A DNA stretch of 64,000 nucleotides from Limonium bicolor (lineage: Eukaryota; Streptophyta; Magnoliopsida; Caryophyllales; Plumbaginaceae). The stretch spans positions 146,507,485-146,571,484 of the forward strand of contig CM041779.1 of NCBI GenBank assembly GCA_023374045.1, written 5' to 3'. A program made the position numbers and the translations under genes. The notes below the pieces were generated by a model. The model made no database searches. It had not been told where the DNA came from and worked only from the letters and a program-made list of their open reading frames with translations. Position 1 is the first letter of the stretch. Every line of letters begins with the position of its first letter. Of this stretch, positions 36,801 to 48,996 are shown one piece after another.

Positions 36801-39800
36801 TAAAATTTGATAATGAACCATAACTTTCAATTCTATGATGCATTTGTAAGGAAACAATCCCACATAACATAAATCAATGAAACTTCTGACATAACACAAG
36901 TTAAGGTCTTACAAATGAAGATTCATTATAACTACAAACAGTTTAGTCTCATAAATGTAGAAAGTCAACAAACATCCAAACTGTATCCTAAATTAACAAA
37001 AACATAATAAAACCCTAAACTACGGCACGCCATACTGGTGATATTATGAATCCCATATAGATAAGGTGCTGAAGGCCTCATCTATCCCCTGCGTAGTTGC
37101 CCTCTGTTCCTCATCTAGCATCTCCTCACGGTAGTAACGCAGTCTCAGCTACGGTTCCCGGGAAGGTAAGGCCTACCAATCTCAGTTGCCTCACTCATGA
37201 GTTGCATCATAATATTATTAAGTTAGCCTGGCATTCACAAAATGTAATAATCAACTGAAATAAATGGCAGAGATCAACTTACTAGGGCAAGATCCGGCCG
37301 ATGAATGAAGGTGTTGTTGCACATGTCAGGATTTAGAATCTTTGGATGGCTGTGTTTGGCGTACCAATGCAGATAATCTCTATCACATGAGTGCAGCACC
37401 GCCCTTGTCTTAGTGCACCCCGCAGTAGCAGCACACTCATGTGTGGTGTCCCACACTATACATGGGGGGGGGGTACACACATTTATAGGGGGACCCTTTC
37501 TCCCTCTCTTTTCGGATCTAATGTTCGGTCTAATAGGGGGAGGTGGGATACACTGAACATACCCGAATTGACGAACAACGCTCCGGCATATATGGCTCAT
37601 TCACCCTCATGTACTGGAAGGTACCCCTGTACCAAGTGTGACCCTTCTCGCGACCGTAGGGCAACCAATCAATCTACATTGGATCACAGGGAAACATAAG
37701 CATCAATAAGAAACAATAATGTAAATAATACAAATTGAAATTGTTGCACCACTTACATTTCTTGGTGTTTGAGCATCTAGATGCTTGCGGTAGTTCTCCA
37801 GCGAATCTTTATCTTTCTGCTGGGAGGTGGACTTGACCCATCTCATAGCCCACGGTCTATCATCCCCATCACGCCAATCAGCACTAACTACTGGTCTAAG
37901 AGTGGGAAGTATGCATATATCCAACACTATGGAAATTAAAAAAAAATTATGCCAACTATTAATGTGAATTCATGAAATTTTATTAGACATTGTTGTACAT
38001 TAAAACACTTACCTTGAGGAGGGTCAAACAGCCAGCAATGCTAGTACAGTCAGCACGAGATGCTATCCCCAGCTGGCGATACAACCATGCAAGAGTACCT
38101 GCTCCCCATGCATACTTCTTTAGCTTCACAGGTCGGCTCATGGGAGTGACTAGCCAGAACGGTATGGGACTTATGCGTCCATGCCCCTTATTAGAAAAGA
38201 TGGTGGTACCGATCGCATAGTAGGGCCAACCATACGCCTCCTTCATCGGTACCCTCTGCCCGGTCGAACACCACTCTATAAGTGGACCTATCTGAACAAC
38301 ACCAGTATGCCACATGAAACCTGTCATCTACTAAACGCCATTTTGAAAATCTAACAACGTAGTAATCGTCTCCTTAAGCTCAGTGTTTGACGGATCCCCC
38401 ACAACCGGATGACCAACGATAGGGATCCTTAGTATCTGCCACACATCATGAAGTGTGATCATCATCTCTCCAAAGTGCATGTGGAAAGAGTTGGTGTCCG
38501 GCTGCCACCTCTACAAAGGCCGAGATCAATGACATGTTATTGAAACCCCATGTGACATCTAGCAGATGATCCATCCTTGAGTGCATAATCATATTCCTTG
38601 TCCTTTTGCAAGGAACCAGGCTAAACGGCTAGTTCGTGATTATATGCTTTCGTGGTTTAAATCCCAAAACACCCCGTACCTAGATAATTACCACAACGTT
38701 TACACACGCATGAAGAAATAATTAAATCTACTTGCCAAAGTGTAAGATGAGAGAGTTCATACCTTAGTCATTGACCAAAGGTAAATGGCGACATGCCCCC
38801 CGAAACTGGTGATGACACTAGTCAGTAGCGGACCACCAGGTACTGGCACATCATTTAGCCTCCAGAAAGTGGGAAGAACGGGCTTCATAGCGAGAGCATC
38901 TTCCTCATTAGTCGCGCTTTCATGATCAGGGTCATCCTCGTCCAGGTCCTCATCCTCATCCGTCTCCTTAGCCTCCTCCTCATCGATGTCCATGTCAACG
39001 GCTGCAGCAACCGGAGGGGTACGGGGGTCATGATAGCTACCCCCAGCAGAAGTCTATGCCACCATATGCCACGCGCGGTGGTCATGACAGCTACCACCAC
39101 AAAATTTTGTGCCTCCCACACGCACCACGTGGTGGCTACTCTGACCCTCTATATCATAACTGGAGCTATGGTACTGGCCAGATCAACACGTGCTGAAATA
39201 CCCCGTAATTAAAAACAGTGATTAATTAGGCTAATAAGTAATTGAGAAGCTTAATTAAGTGTAAATAATTATGAGGGAACAAATCCCGAAGAAAACGGAC
39301 CTTTAAAACGGTTTAAAAACATTACCGAACCTAAAGCACGTTTTTCGAGGTAACCGGGAAAACGTGTCTTTAAGCGGGTCAAGTAGGCTCGTAACAGTTT
39401 TGGTCAACTAAATGATCATTAATAAATATTAGTGAAGCTGTAGGACCAATAAAATCAATAAAACGAGAGATTAGTGAAAACTGTCAAAAACGAGAAGTCG
39501 TGGGGTAGAAGTATAAATAACTCAAACTAGTGTGTCCAATATTGCAATAAATTTCAAAACCCACAAGTGGGTCTGTGTGCTAGCCGATTTTAAAGCCCTC
39601 ACCCTCACACTCTCTTATCTTCTTTTATTGTGTCTAATACACTAGAGGACAAAACCATTAAGAAATCAAAAGCAAATATTTCCTCTCTCCTCCATTCACT
39701 CCCTCTCTCACGTGAGAACACCCACACAGCACCCTCTTTCCTTCTCCTTCACCCATGCGTTTCCATGGTGGAAATAGAAACACCCACAAAACTCACCTTC

Positions 39801-41061
39801 TCTCCTCTTGTTACTCTAGCAAACCTCTTCCAAAAATTATAAAAATACCACCATTGTAATCCTCTCCTCAAGAGCTACATTTTCATCTTTCCAAAATCCA
39901 AAAACAAGCATTTTCGATTTTGAGGGTATTCCCCATTTGAAGCTTCAACACACCATTAGAAGGCCCTTGTTCTCCTTGTTCTTCTAAGGTAAAAATATCT
40001 TCAAAAACTCCATCTTTTTCTAGCCTAAATGGCAAAACGAAAATTTAGACTAAACCTTGGTTGGTCTTTGTATGTCCAGCCGATTTTGGCATTGTGGTGG
40101 TGTGAGAAACCTTGTTCTTGAGCTATCCCAAACAGCTCTTGTGCTCTTGGAAGGTAAAAATTTTCCAAACCCTAAAACCTAGATGAAACTTGATTAATGT
40201 TCAAGGTTAGTTTTAGTATGAGAATGGTGTATTGAAATGTATATGTAAATGGGTTGTAGAGTTAGAGAAGTTGGATTAGCAAAACCGGTGGAGAAAGAGT
40301 GAAGGAAGAAGAGAAGAAAGAAAAGCTAGAGAAGAAAAAGGTAAGAATGTCATTGTGTAGCCTTGTATATAATTGTATATGTAACAGATTTTTAAGAATG
40401 AAAATGGGTATTGTAAAATGGTAATGTATTAGTAGTGTAATGTGTAGGAGATATAAGTATTTTGGAAGCTTTAAAAGATGTGTAAAACTCATTTAAAAAC
40501 AGATTGGGAATGGTATCTTGAGTGCAGGAAATTCTAGTGTTGTTTTAGTATTGGTATTGTATATGAGAGCTTGTATAGTTTTGGTTGTTGAAACAGGTGA
40601 AAAGAGTGTTGAATGTGAACTAGAATATGTGGTGAGAGTGTAAAAATATAGGGGAGGTTATGTCAAAATTATTTAGAATTAGAACACTTAGTGAATTTTA
40701 ACTAGTGAATGATGTATGTAAGTGTAACAGATTTGAGATAGATAGGTTGAGGGAAGATGGGGAGAGATAGTTATGTAGTTGTAAGTATTAGAGGTGTTAG
40801 AAATGACAGTAGAAGAGGGAGTTGTAGATGGAGAGTGTTAGTGCTAAAATCTGTAGCAAAACACAACTAGGAAACAACTAGTGAAAGTGTGAGTTGAAAC
40901 TTAGGAAATTAGGTGAGTGAATGAGTACAAAATTGTGTAAGGAGTTAGTAAATGAATAGGGTGTATTAAGAGGTTTAAATAGTGTTAAAACATGTGGGAT
41001 TAAGTGTAGGAACAATGGGGAAGTATTGGGTAAAAGAGAGGACTGAAAACAGAAATTAAAA

Positions 41062-41400
41062 TGCAAATACTGGGCCGGACCGGACTTGCGACCGGACTTG
41101 CAAGTTCGGTCGAGCCCAGATTTACAAGACGGGAATGTTACTGGAATCGACCGGACTTGCGACCGGATTGCAAGTCCGGTCGAGCAGAAAATTTCCCGTC
41201 AGAATGCTACTGGAATCGATCGGACTTGCGACCGGACATGCAAGTCCGGTCGGACCAGAAAAATTCCCCGATGATGAAACCTACTGGAATGGACCGGACT
41301 TGCGACCAGACATGCAAGTCCGGTCGGCCAGAAGAATTTCCGTAACCTGAGCTACTGGAATGGACGGACTGCCAGGGTCGGTCGCAAGTCCGGTCCTGAC
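41062..41400 (+). repeat. Tandem array of palindromic 69-73 bp units in the solo LTR
   Basis: Units begin near 41138, 41207, 41281 and 41351 (tactggaatNga), with a partial one before. Each carries GGACTTGCGACCGGA followed by TGCAAGTCCGGTC, so each unit can form a hairpin. A run of A bases follows at 41401. Confidence 0.75.
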
Positions 41401-42180
41401 AAAAAAAAAAAAAAATTTAATTTAAATAATAATTGTATATATATATGTATAGGTATACCCATACATACATGTATATGTACATGTGTGTAAGCATGCAAAC
41501 TTAAGTAAGAAGATAGAAACTTAAGTAAAGGAAAAAGTAAGTAGATAAGTATAAGTGTAAGGAATGTAAGGACATAGTAAGTAGGAGTTAAGTTGATGAT
41601 AGGTAAATTGATCATTCGATTGTATGTATGTAATAGGACTTGATCTGTGACATCGAAGGACGTTTGGAATTACTACAACGGTGAACGGTATGGATTCCTC
41701 ATGCCCGTATGCTATTTGGTTACTCTGATTGTGGTTGTGTGCTAATTGATCACCAAATAAGATAAATGCACGAATCGGAGTTAATATGCATACGTGTGAA
41801 TATGTAGTGTTGTATGATGTTGTATATTCTCTTTAATTCTTAGCTTGTATAATTCATGAAAGGTATGAATGAAATGAATGTGTGTATGTACAAGGTATTG
41901 CATTGTGACCGAATATGTTTATGAATGGACTTCTAACTTATTCCTAACAAGCTAACCATCCTAACTTAAAATGGTAATTAAATTGGAATGAGTAGAAGTC
42001 CGATATAGTTTCGGCCACGCGTGAGGATGCGGAGTCACGAGAGGTTGGCTCCAATTCCTGACTCTTAAACTGGTCCGCGGCCCAAATCCTTAAGGGGTAG
42101 CATCCCGGATTGGTGAGTCAAGTAAATCCGGATGTGGGACGGTGTAGTCCCCAAGGCCGGAGGTCCCGACGACTTAACTT

Positions 42181-42275
42181 GAGTATAAGTAAGTAAGTAA
42201 GAATGAGTAAGTAAAGTAAGAGGAAGTAAGTAATTGTATGCAAGAAGAAGTAAGTAATGAGTAAAAGAGTAAAGC
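42181..42275 (+). repeat. Degenerate GTAA/AAGTAA microsatellite in the solo LTR
   Basis: This is repeated (a)gtaagtaa with interruptions (gtaagtaagtaagaatgag, then aagaagaagtaag). No other role is apparent. Confidence 0.7.
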
Positions 42276-44779
42276 ATTCCGATTAACCCGGATGCAAAAT
42301 TTGGGCTAACCTTGTGAAGGTAAGTAAGTTGTGTTACTACTGCATTGTTGCCTTGAATTGTGTAATGTATTGTATGAGATGTTGATGTATGAAAAGCATG
42401 TATGTATGAATAATGAATGGCATGTTTAGTGACGTCAATAGTCGGGTGCCCTAGCTAGCACGCGGTATATGCGGAGTCTCATATGCAGCTTTTGCTGAGC
42501 CCTTGGGGCACCGTTTTACTACACGCAGGTACTCGAGATTGATGAAGATGCTGAGGACATAGTTATATTTCTCTATCTTCTTTTTATTGTAAACAATGAA
42601 TTTGAGATGGGTGTACTAAGTAGTACAGGGCTACAGTTTTTGATTAGCCGGGTGTACCATGGGGTAACCTTTTTGGATATTGGGAAAGGAGCATTGGTAT
42701 AGATGAGTAGCTTTAGAAACTCATTCTTTTGGTAAGCTTGAAAGATTGTAATGAATATACTTTAAATACTCGGTGATCCAGGATGTAAGTAGTATTTGGC
42801 ATATGTTATTTTGGTAAGTAATTTAGTAGCTCGGTACGTTAGGTTCATCAGACCGTTACTGTAAGTATTAGTAGCCTAGCTAGCCGTATGGGCGGTTAGC
42901 GGCATTGTTTCACCCGCGTAGTAAGTAAGTAATAATTCCGCTGCGAACTCGTAGGATTAACAGGACGATTAGACGGTAAGCATAGGATTAGAGGTTGGGG
43001 TGTTACGTGCAGAGGATGAAGCCATGCACCCTCCTCCTTGGTATGTGTGCGACGGGGTCAGAATCATATATGGCTGGGCCGAGGATGGGTCCATGATAAG
43101 CTGTTGCTGTGTGTGAAATGATGAGTGACGTGCAGCTCAGCATGGCCCTGCTGTGGCTTAAATGATGAGTGTCATGCAGGCTTGAACATGACTCTGTTGT
43201 GGGTGGAAAGACGAGTGCCGTGGAGGATCAAAATCGGCACCGCGCATCACGACGGTACGAAGTCGTCATTGGCTACTCCACATTTCTATCTTTCTTCTTT
43301 TGTGTGTACACGTTCTTGAGAACTTCTTTCTTAAAACTTATCCATCACTACACAAGTTGAACAAATCACAATTAAGATAAGCTACGCAGAAGTAATAATA
43401 AATGAACAAACAATTATAGCATACCATTGTCAAATGTAAGAGATTATAAGTTATTCTTGGTGGTTAACTTTGAGTTAATTATAAAGAGAGAAATGATATG
43501 TATTGAGTATTATGTAAGATTGTAATGGTATAAAATACATTAGGGGTGAGAATGTAAATTCCTTTGAACTATATTTCATTCTTCATTCCAAACATCAGTT
43601 ATAACTATATAATTCATTCTTTATTCCAATTCACCACACAAAATTCAAACAATAAATCCAACAATCATTAGTCAGGGTAAGATTTCACGTAAACATTAAT
43701 TTCACAATAATACCAATACACTTTTTGCTTGCGCAGAATCAACAAGTTAACCAACCAATTGATCAATTGATGCCCAAAAACTGATCAGAACCCACACAAA
43801 CATGAGCAACCGAAAAACTAAACGACGGTTAATTTCCGTCCCTCGACATTAATTGTAGCTATGATGCGATACCAAATTAATTTAAACTAACAGATTATAT
43901 AACCTTATATAACCTATATTAACTTCAATTTCTCTAAAAATACATAAAAATCAGACCATAAAACCTCACACAAATCGGCCACAAAAGGAACAAGAACAAT
44001 TTTATGTATTTACATCCTTATGTACACCTTTGCACATCTTAGCTTGTCTTGGTTCTTTCATTAATCTACTTAGTCTAAGTGATCCTACAGCTTATTATAA
44101 GTCTAATCAACCTTATGGTCTCTAAACACAAAGAAATCAACCTATAATACTTCCTCCCATTTCTGGTTACACCAAGGACACAAATTAATACCCAAACTTA
44201 TACTTACTTTCTTGTTAGTTTAGATCTAAGAAACCTATCCAACTTGCTTCCCACTTTGACATAGATGCTAAAGGTACAGAGTAGCATCATGCTCCCCATA
44301 AACAAAGTCAACCACAGTAGTTTAATACCGACAAAAACCGGTTCAACAAGGGAGTTCTTGAGCATATTTTTATTTACTCCTAATGTTCTAAGGAACCTTA
44401 AGGTTCATTTGGAATTATAGGACTTAAGGAGTGTTACAATGATATGTTTAAGTTATAATTGATGTATTAAGAGATGGGCTTCATATATGAGAAATCATAT
44501 TATAAAACATTGATATGAAGAGTCTAAGTTATTATAAGGAAGGTTGGAATGACTATAATTCAAGAGTTACAATAATGGTAAATTCATTTAAGAATCTCAT
44601 CTTTCTTATGAGTTTGTCAACTTTGACCTTCCTGGTCAATTTATTGAACTCTTGACTTTATAATTGTCGTACATATGTGAGTTGGTTTATAGCACTTGTT
44701 AATTTTAAAATGTAATGATTTATAATTACTTTAATAAATTTAAAAAGATTATTATAAAAAATAAAAAATAAAAATAAAC

Positions 44780-45150
44780 TCACCTCAATAGGCGGGGCAA
44801 AAATAGGATGCTCGTGTCAGCTGCAGAGGCGAGTTGCCCATTTCATGTCCGCCGCCAAGGCGAGTTCAACCCGCTTGTGTCTGCCGATGGGGCGAGTTCA
44901 ACCTGTTCACCTTGCACGCCGTGGTGAGTCGGAGAGGTTCGACACGAACGAGAAACGAGCAGGAGGCGTGTCACGGGCGTGGGTGAGTCCAGACGGTGCG
45001 TGTGTAGGCAGCTGTGGCGAGTTGGTCCTCCTCGTGTCGGTTGGTTTGGCGAACGCGCCTTTCGTGTCGACGACAGAGGCGACCTGGGCAATCTATGTCG
45101 ACCGTTGACAATTTCGGAGCACAGTAGTGTCGACGGGAGGGGCGAAATTG
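44780..45150 (-). other. GC-rich leader exon, right-arm PMD copy
   Basis: This is the inverted counterpart of 19690-20080, with the same GTCGAC- and CTCGCC-rich degenerate units. The donor reads CTCACCTCAATAGG on the plus strand. Confidence 0.45.
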
Positions 45151-45299
45151 CAGAACTCCATTAATGAAGTTTTCAAGTTTTTTTTCTTCAGAATTTTAAT
45201 TGTAGATCAAGCCTAAATCATTAGGTTTGTAAAACTAACACCAAATTCGGATTCACCACATCAAGATCTACAACTTGGGAATTTTGTTTTGAAAAAACT

Positions 45300-45464
45300 T
45301 ACCGGCAGATTTTTCAAGCGGTGGTCGACGTCCAGCGGTGATCCGGCAGCGGCTCCGGGGGTGATCTGACGAGCTGGAAGAGAGATTCTGGTGAGGTAAT
45401 TTAGAGGAGAGATAGTGTGTGCGTGAGAGAAATGACGATACGGGACACGTCCCGTTTATATATA
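45300..45464 (-). promoter_or_regulatory. Promoter-like TATA, palindrome and leader exon 1, right-arm PMD copy
   Basis: On the plus strand CGGGACACGTCCCG (45441-45454) is followed by TTTATATATA (45455-45464). The donor complement ACTTACCGG lies at about 45298. This promoter points left, facing the one at 19397 across the dyad. Confidence 0.5.
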
Positions 45465-45654
45465 ACATGCGCGTTTTGAGCGTTTTTTTGGCAAAAACGC
45501 TATAGTTTTGACTTGATTTCAACATATTAACGTCGTTTGGTAGTAAACACATGAGAACGTCTATAACTTAACAGAATAAATGTCAAGTCACAATTATAAC
45601 GTTCAAAGCCATTAAGAATGGGTTTAACGACTTTTACACAACGAGAGCTTTTTT

Positions 45655-46110
45655 CCCAAAAATTGGCGTTTTCAACTATGATTAGAGTACGACGTTTTGA
45701 AATTGTAACGATGTCTGTAATTTAATCAAAAGTAACATAAAATGTCGTTTACTAATGTGGAGTCACAATTATAATGTTCACACGCAATAAAAATGGGTTA
45801 AACGTCTTTACTACAACGAGAGTTTTTTACTCGAAATTGACGTTTTCGACTACGATTACAGTATGACGTTTTGAAATTGTAACAATGTCTGTAATTTAAG
45901 TAAAAAAAGTGTAAAATGTCATTTACTAAGTAGAGTCACAATTATGACGTTCAAACGCAATAAAAACAAGTTTAAACGTCTTTTATTTCGATGAGAGCGT
46001 TTTTAACTGTTTACGATGATAAAATGATTTTTTCAAAAAACAAAAGTTACGACACGATGTCACTATATGTTTACAACGTTAATATGATTTAAAAAATTTC
46101 TCTGTAGTTC
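45655..46110 (-). repeat. 190-bp repeats at the 5' end of the right-arm PMD element
   Basis: Diverged direct units carry acaacgagagNtttt, gagtcacaattatNaNgttcaNacgcaataaaaa and tacgacgttttgaaattg. The distal end (ttaatatgatttaaaaaat at 46080) matches the ends at 55855 and 56770. It is plausibly the element's terminal repeat. Confidence 0.55.
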
Positions 46111-47210
46111 TCGGCTGGGTTTCAGGGCTGTCAAGAGTGGATTTCCAAGCTTGAAACATGTAAACTTAGAGAGGAGAAGTGGTGGGTTTCCATGCTCTGA
46201 AAAAAGGAACCAAAAATAGGAGATGGAGAAGAGCTGAAGTTACCGTTTTTTTTTCTCTATGTCTCTTAACTACTGATGTTGTAGCTGGGACTGAGAATGG
46301 ATGAGCAGTTTTGCTCATTATTCTGTTGTTTTTTTTCCAAAATGAAACGAAAGAGAAGGATGATTGGTAAATTCCAGATAAGAAAAGAAAAAAAAACAGA
46401 AACAAGGAGATGGAGTTGCTGTCTACCGAGCTAGTTAGTCCTTCTTTGTTCACTTCCTGCTCTGCCGCTTGCGAAACTGGAGCAGAGGGAGCTCAAGCTG
46501 TCTATTTTTTTCTTCTTTAATGCTGTTAACGTAGCAAGGAAGAGTATAAAGGTGGGATGAGTTTGCAAGTGAAGGAAGGATGTTGTTGGAAGGGAGAAGA
46601 AAAAGACGTGAGAAGACAGGGGAAAGGAGGAGGTGATCTACCTTTTTTCTTTGTGTTGCCTGCCCCTCTGTTGTTGGTTTCAGTTGCAGTTGAGCAGTTG
46701 TTGTGTTAAGCACGGTGCTCCTTGCTTGACTGACTACCGAGGATGACTTCAACAGAGAGGAGAAGGGAATGGAATAGAGTAGACAGGCGGAAAAGAACAT
46801 CCAGGGAAGAAAGAAAGGCGTGGGAATATGGGGTTGTTGTATTACCGTTCCACTGTCTGATGGGGCATGGAGGAAGAGGTTTTGGTGTGGGGGAGCAAGA
46901 AATAAACCGTGACTGAGAAGGGGGAGAGTGGTACTGACTGTACTCTGTGATGGGGAGAAAAGAAGGTGGTGCTAGTAGTGCAGGAGAAAGTAAATTTAGT
47001 AGCATGGGAAACATGAGGGTGGGTGTACTTCCTGTACAGTTGTACTATATTGGTAATTTATTTACTGCAATTATGTCATCAGTCTCTTTAGTTATATAGG
47101 TAATCGGCTGACTAGTACTTTTGGAGTGAATTTCATTTCATTTTTTTTTTCAACTTTAACCTTGTAACATTTGTTACATGTATATATAGGTGACTATATT
47201 AATGTGTCAC
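46111..47210. other. Unassigned purine-rich block
   Basis: The plus strand is G/A-rich between about 46160 and 47010 (gaggagaag, gggagaagaaaaag). This creates long stop-free frames on the minus strand (46166-47014) that look like composition effects: low-complexity S/L/P protein with no known motif. There is no splice or homology support for a gene. Confidence 0.4.
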
Positions 47211-47439
47211 TTAGGATGCGTTCGCCTCACATTTTATGCGCATTTTTTGTCAGCATAAATATACAGCATGCTGTTTGGATCCTTTATTTGTTTGCTGTTC
47301 GTTCGCCTAAAACAGCATAAATGTCAGCATAAATGACAACATAAATGTCAGCAAAATGCCGCAGCAAATGATACTTTTTCGTTTTGGCGGGATTTCACTT
47401 CCGTTCTTACTCACTTCATAATGCAATTTACTGTGACGA

Positions 47440-47580
47440 GGAAGGGTAAAAAAAAGACAAAGGGGGGACAAGGGACGGGAGAGGGCAAAGACAGAAGGCG
47501 GGAAAGAAGGGAGAAAAAAGAGGACGACAGCGGGAGCCAAAGGGACAAAAAAAGCAAGGAGAAGACAAAAGAAGAGATTT
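47440..47580 (+). repeat. Polypurine tract
   Basis: About 140 bases are nearly all A/G on the plus strand (aaaaaaaagacaaagggggg, aagaagggagaaaaaagagg), with scattered C. It lies inside the PIF-like element. Confidence 0.6.
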
Positions 47581-47885
47581 TGTAATACCACATAGATTAA
47601 TAAAATTAAAAAAATGAATAAATATACACACTTGTTGATATATAAATTAAAATATTAAAATAGTATATAGAAATATGAATGCATATAAATTTATTAACAT
47701 ACAAAGTTACAAAAATATTATATATTATTAAAAGTTATAATTTCACTAAATAAATTCACATAACATTATCAGAAAATTTGAAACGCTTTTTCTCTTTTTT
47801 TTTACGTTTTTATATTTGTAAGAATTATAAAATTTAGATAATAAAAATATATTGTTTAGGAGTTACAAGTTTTGCTTAAATAATA

Positions 47886-48123
47886 CTCCCTCCGTCCTGA
47901 ATTGATCATCCTGTTTACTATTTAGACATGTCGTTTGACTTCAATTTTTAACATATAAGATAAAATAAATTTTAAAATTTAAGTTTTGCATATGATTCCT
48001 TACATATTAAACTATATATTATAAATTATAGTTTTATAAAATTATTTTATCTTATATGCTTAATATTGAAATGGAAAAACGTGTCGTAAAGTAAACAGGA
48101 CGGTCAATTCAGGATGGAGGGAG
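47886..48123. mobile_element. Stowaway MITE, 238 bp, TA target duplication
   Basis: The classic ends are CTCCCTCCGTCC at 47886 and GGATGGAGGGAG ending 48123, flanked by TA on both sides. The AT-rich interior has long inverted symmetry (aagataaaataaatttta/taaaattattttatctta). It is a Tc1/mariner-derived MITE nested in the PIF-like element. Confidence 0.92.
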
Positions 48124-48596
48124 TAGAAATAAAAATTTTATTGTTTAAATTTTTTTTATTTTTTTTTACTAACAAAATAAAGTTACATAGTGTAATATAA
48201 TAAATTATAATTGTAATACAAAAACGGTAAACGCACTACATATAACTAACTTAACCAAACATGCTGCATATATGCTGCACTGCCAAACAGCAGTTTTCAA
48301 AACAGCCGCATTTATGCCAGCACATTCCTGCCAGCAAATATGCTGCATTTATGCGAGTGCATTCCTGCTGCCAAATATGCTGCATTTATGCTGCCAAAAC
48401 AGCCATACCGAACAGAGCCTTAGTAGTTTGTCACATTTTGATTTAAAAGAGTATATATAATCATATATTTGTATCTATAATTTATTTATGGTATATAAAT
48501 ATTTATATACTTGTTAGAGTATACTAGTGGTATTTAATTTATGTGCTAATATGTATATGTAATATTGATTTAGGAGTTTAATTTTGTGTCCATTTT

Positions 48597-48788
48597 GGAC
48601 TATATATTTTATACCATAATCTTTATAGTAATTATTGACCATGATTTAATTTAGTCTTCACTAACTTAAAGTAGTAATTATTCGGGGTTGGAACTATATT
48701 TTAAATACCGTAATGTTTATGGTAATTGTGGCTCATAATTTAATTCATTTTTCATTAATTTAGAATCGTAATTGTTCGGGGTATTTCA
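48597..48788 (-). mobile_element. LTR 5'-end fragment with internal 97-bp duplication
   Basis: It ends CGGGGTATTTCA at 48788, the reverse complement of the solo LTR start. Two direct units (48597-48692 and 48693-48788) share ttNataccNtaatNtttatNgtaatt and attNttcgggg. It resembles the reverse complement of 14022 onward. Confidence 0.5.
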
Positions 48789-48996
48789 ACATTCATTGTA
48801 AAAGATGTATTTTTACAAGTTTCTGATAATATTATCATTGATCATTTTCAAAACACGAAAACTCAAAGGGGACAATTGTATTTTTTTTGTATATTCAGTT
48901 ATCGTACTTAAATTCATTAATATGTATTAAACTTCATCTTTCATATGATGAAACTATATTTGTGCCTCTGGTATCAAAATCATGGATCCGTCACTC

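Larger units (their letters stand above)
39194..43005 (+). mobile_element. Solo LTR, Ty3/gypsy-type, about 3.8 kb, TSD CGTGC
   Basis: It starts TGAAATACCCCGTAAT and ends GGGGTGTTA, flanked by CGTGC at 39189-39193 and 43006-43010. The empty site is seen in the other three PMD copies (gatcaaccacctgcagagg in reverse complement). A TATA-like gtataaataac lies at 39511 and a pyrimidine-rich leader follows at 39600-39740. It holds palindromic tandem repeats and GTAA-rich simple sequence. No gag/pol, primer-binding site or second LTR lies between the duplications, so it fits a solo LTR. Long LTRs of this sort are known in chromovirus (Tekay-like) and Tat lineages; the lineage here is a guess. Confidence 0.7.
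37044..43345 (-). pseudogene. PMD protein, right-arm copy, split by a solo LTR
   Basis: The start is CAT at 43343-43345 (minus-strand ATG, MDKF-type N-terminus) and the stop is TTA at 37044. The coding part is interrupted between the RHSSF repeats and the acidic stretch by the LTR at 39194-43005. It keeps HMHFGEMMITLHDVW with one substitution relative to copy 2, plus the CWIYAYFPTLRP, WLPYGREKG and LRQFGYVQ blocks. The exon before MTGFMW reads TTTAGTAG (stops), the final acceptor is AA, and bases are lost near 37570. An 11-base G run at 37464 sits where the others have a shorter C run. It is not functional. Confidence 0.8.
34800..46110 (-). mobile_element. PMD element, right-arm copy, with solo LTR insertion
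   Basis: This is the reverse complement of copy 2. It extends further 5' (45655-46110) through two or three diverged repeats of about 190 bp with the motifs aacgctctcg, acgtttgaacgtNataattgtgac and aaatcatattaacgttgtaaacat. Without the 3.8-kb LTR it spans about 7.5 kb. The 5' end sequence is shared with copy 3 at 56770. Confidence 0.6.
47214..48419. mobile_element. PIF/Harbinger (Tourist-like) element with TTA target duplication
   Basis: The left end is GGATGCGTTCGCC. The right end in reverse complement is GGCTCTGTTCGGT. TTA flanks both sides (47211-47213 and 48420-48422). Subterminal CAGCATAAATG-type repeats lie inverted at both ends (47300-47370 and 48260-48405). No transposase is visible, so it is non-autonomous, and it holds a nested Stowaway. 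Confidence 0.6.

Noticed and set aside
46166..47014. Overlapping minus-strand ORFs of about 100 codons
   Set aside because: They result from a purine-rich plus strand. The proteins are S/L/P-rich low complexity with no motif.
47307..47631. Minus-strand ORFs rich in F, S, L and P
   Set aside because: They are the translation of the polypurine tract inside the PIF-like element.
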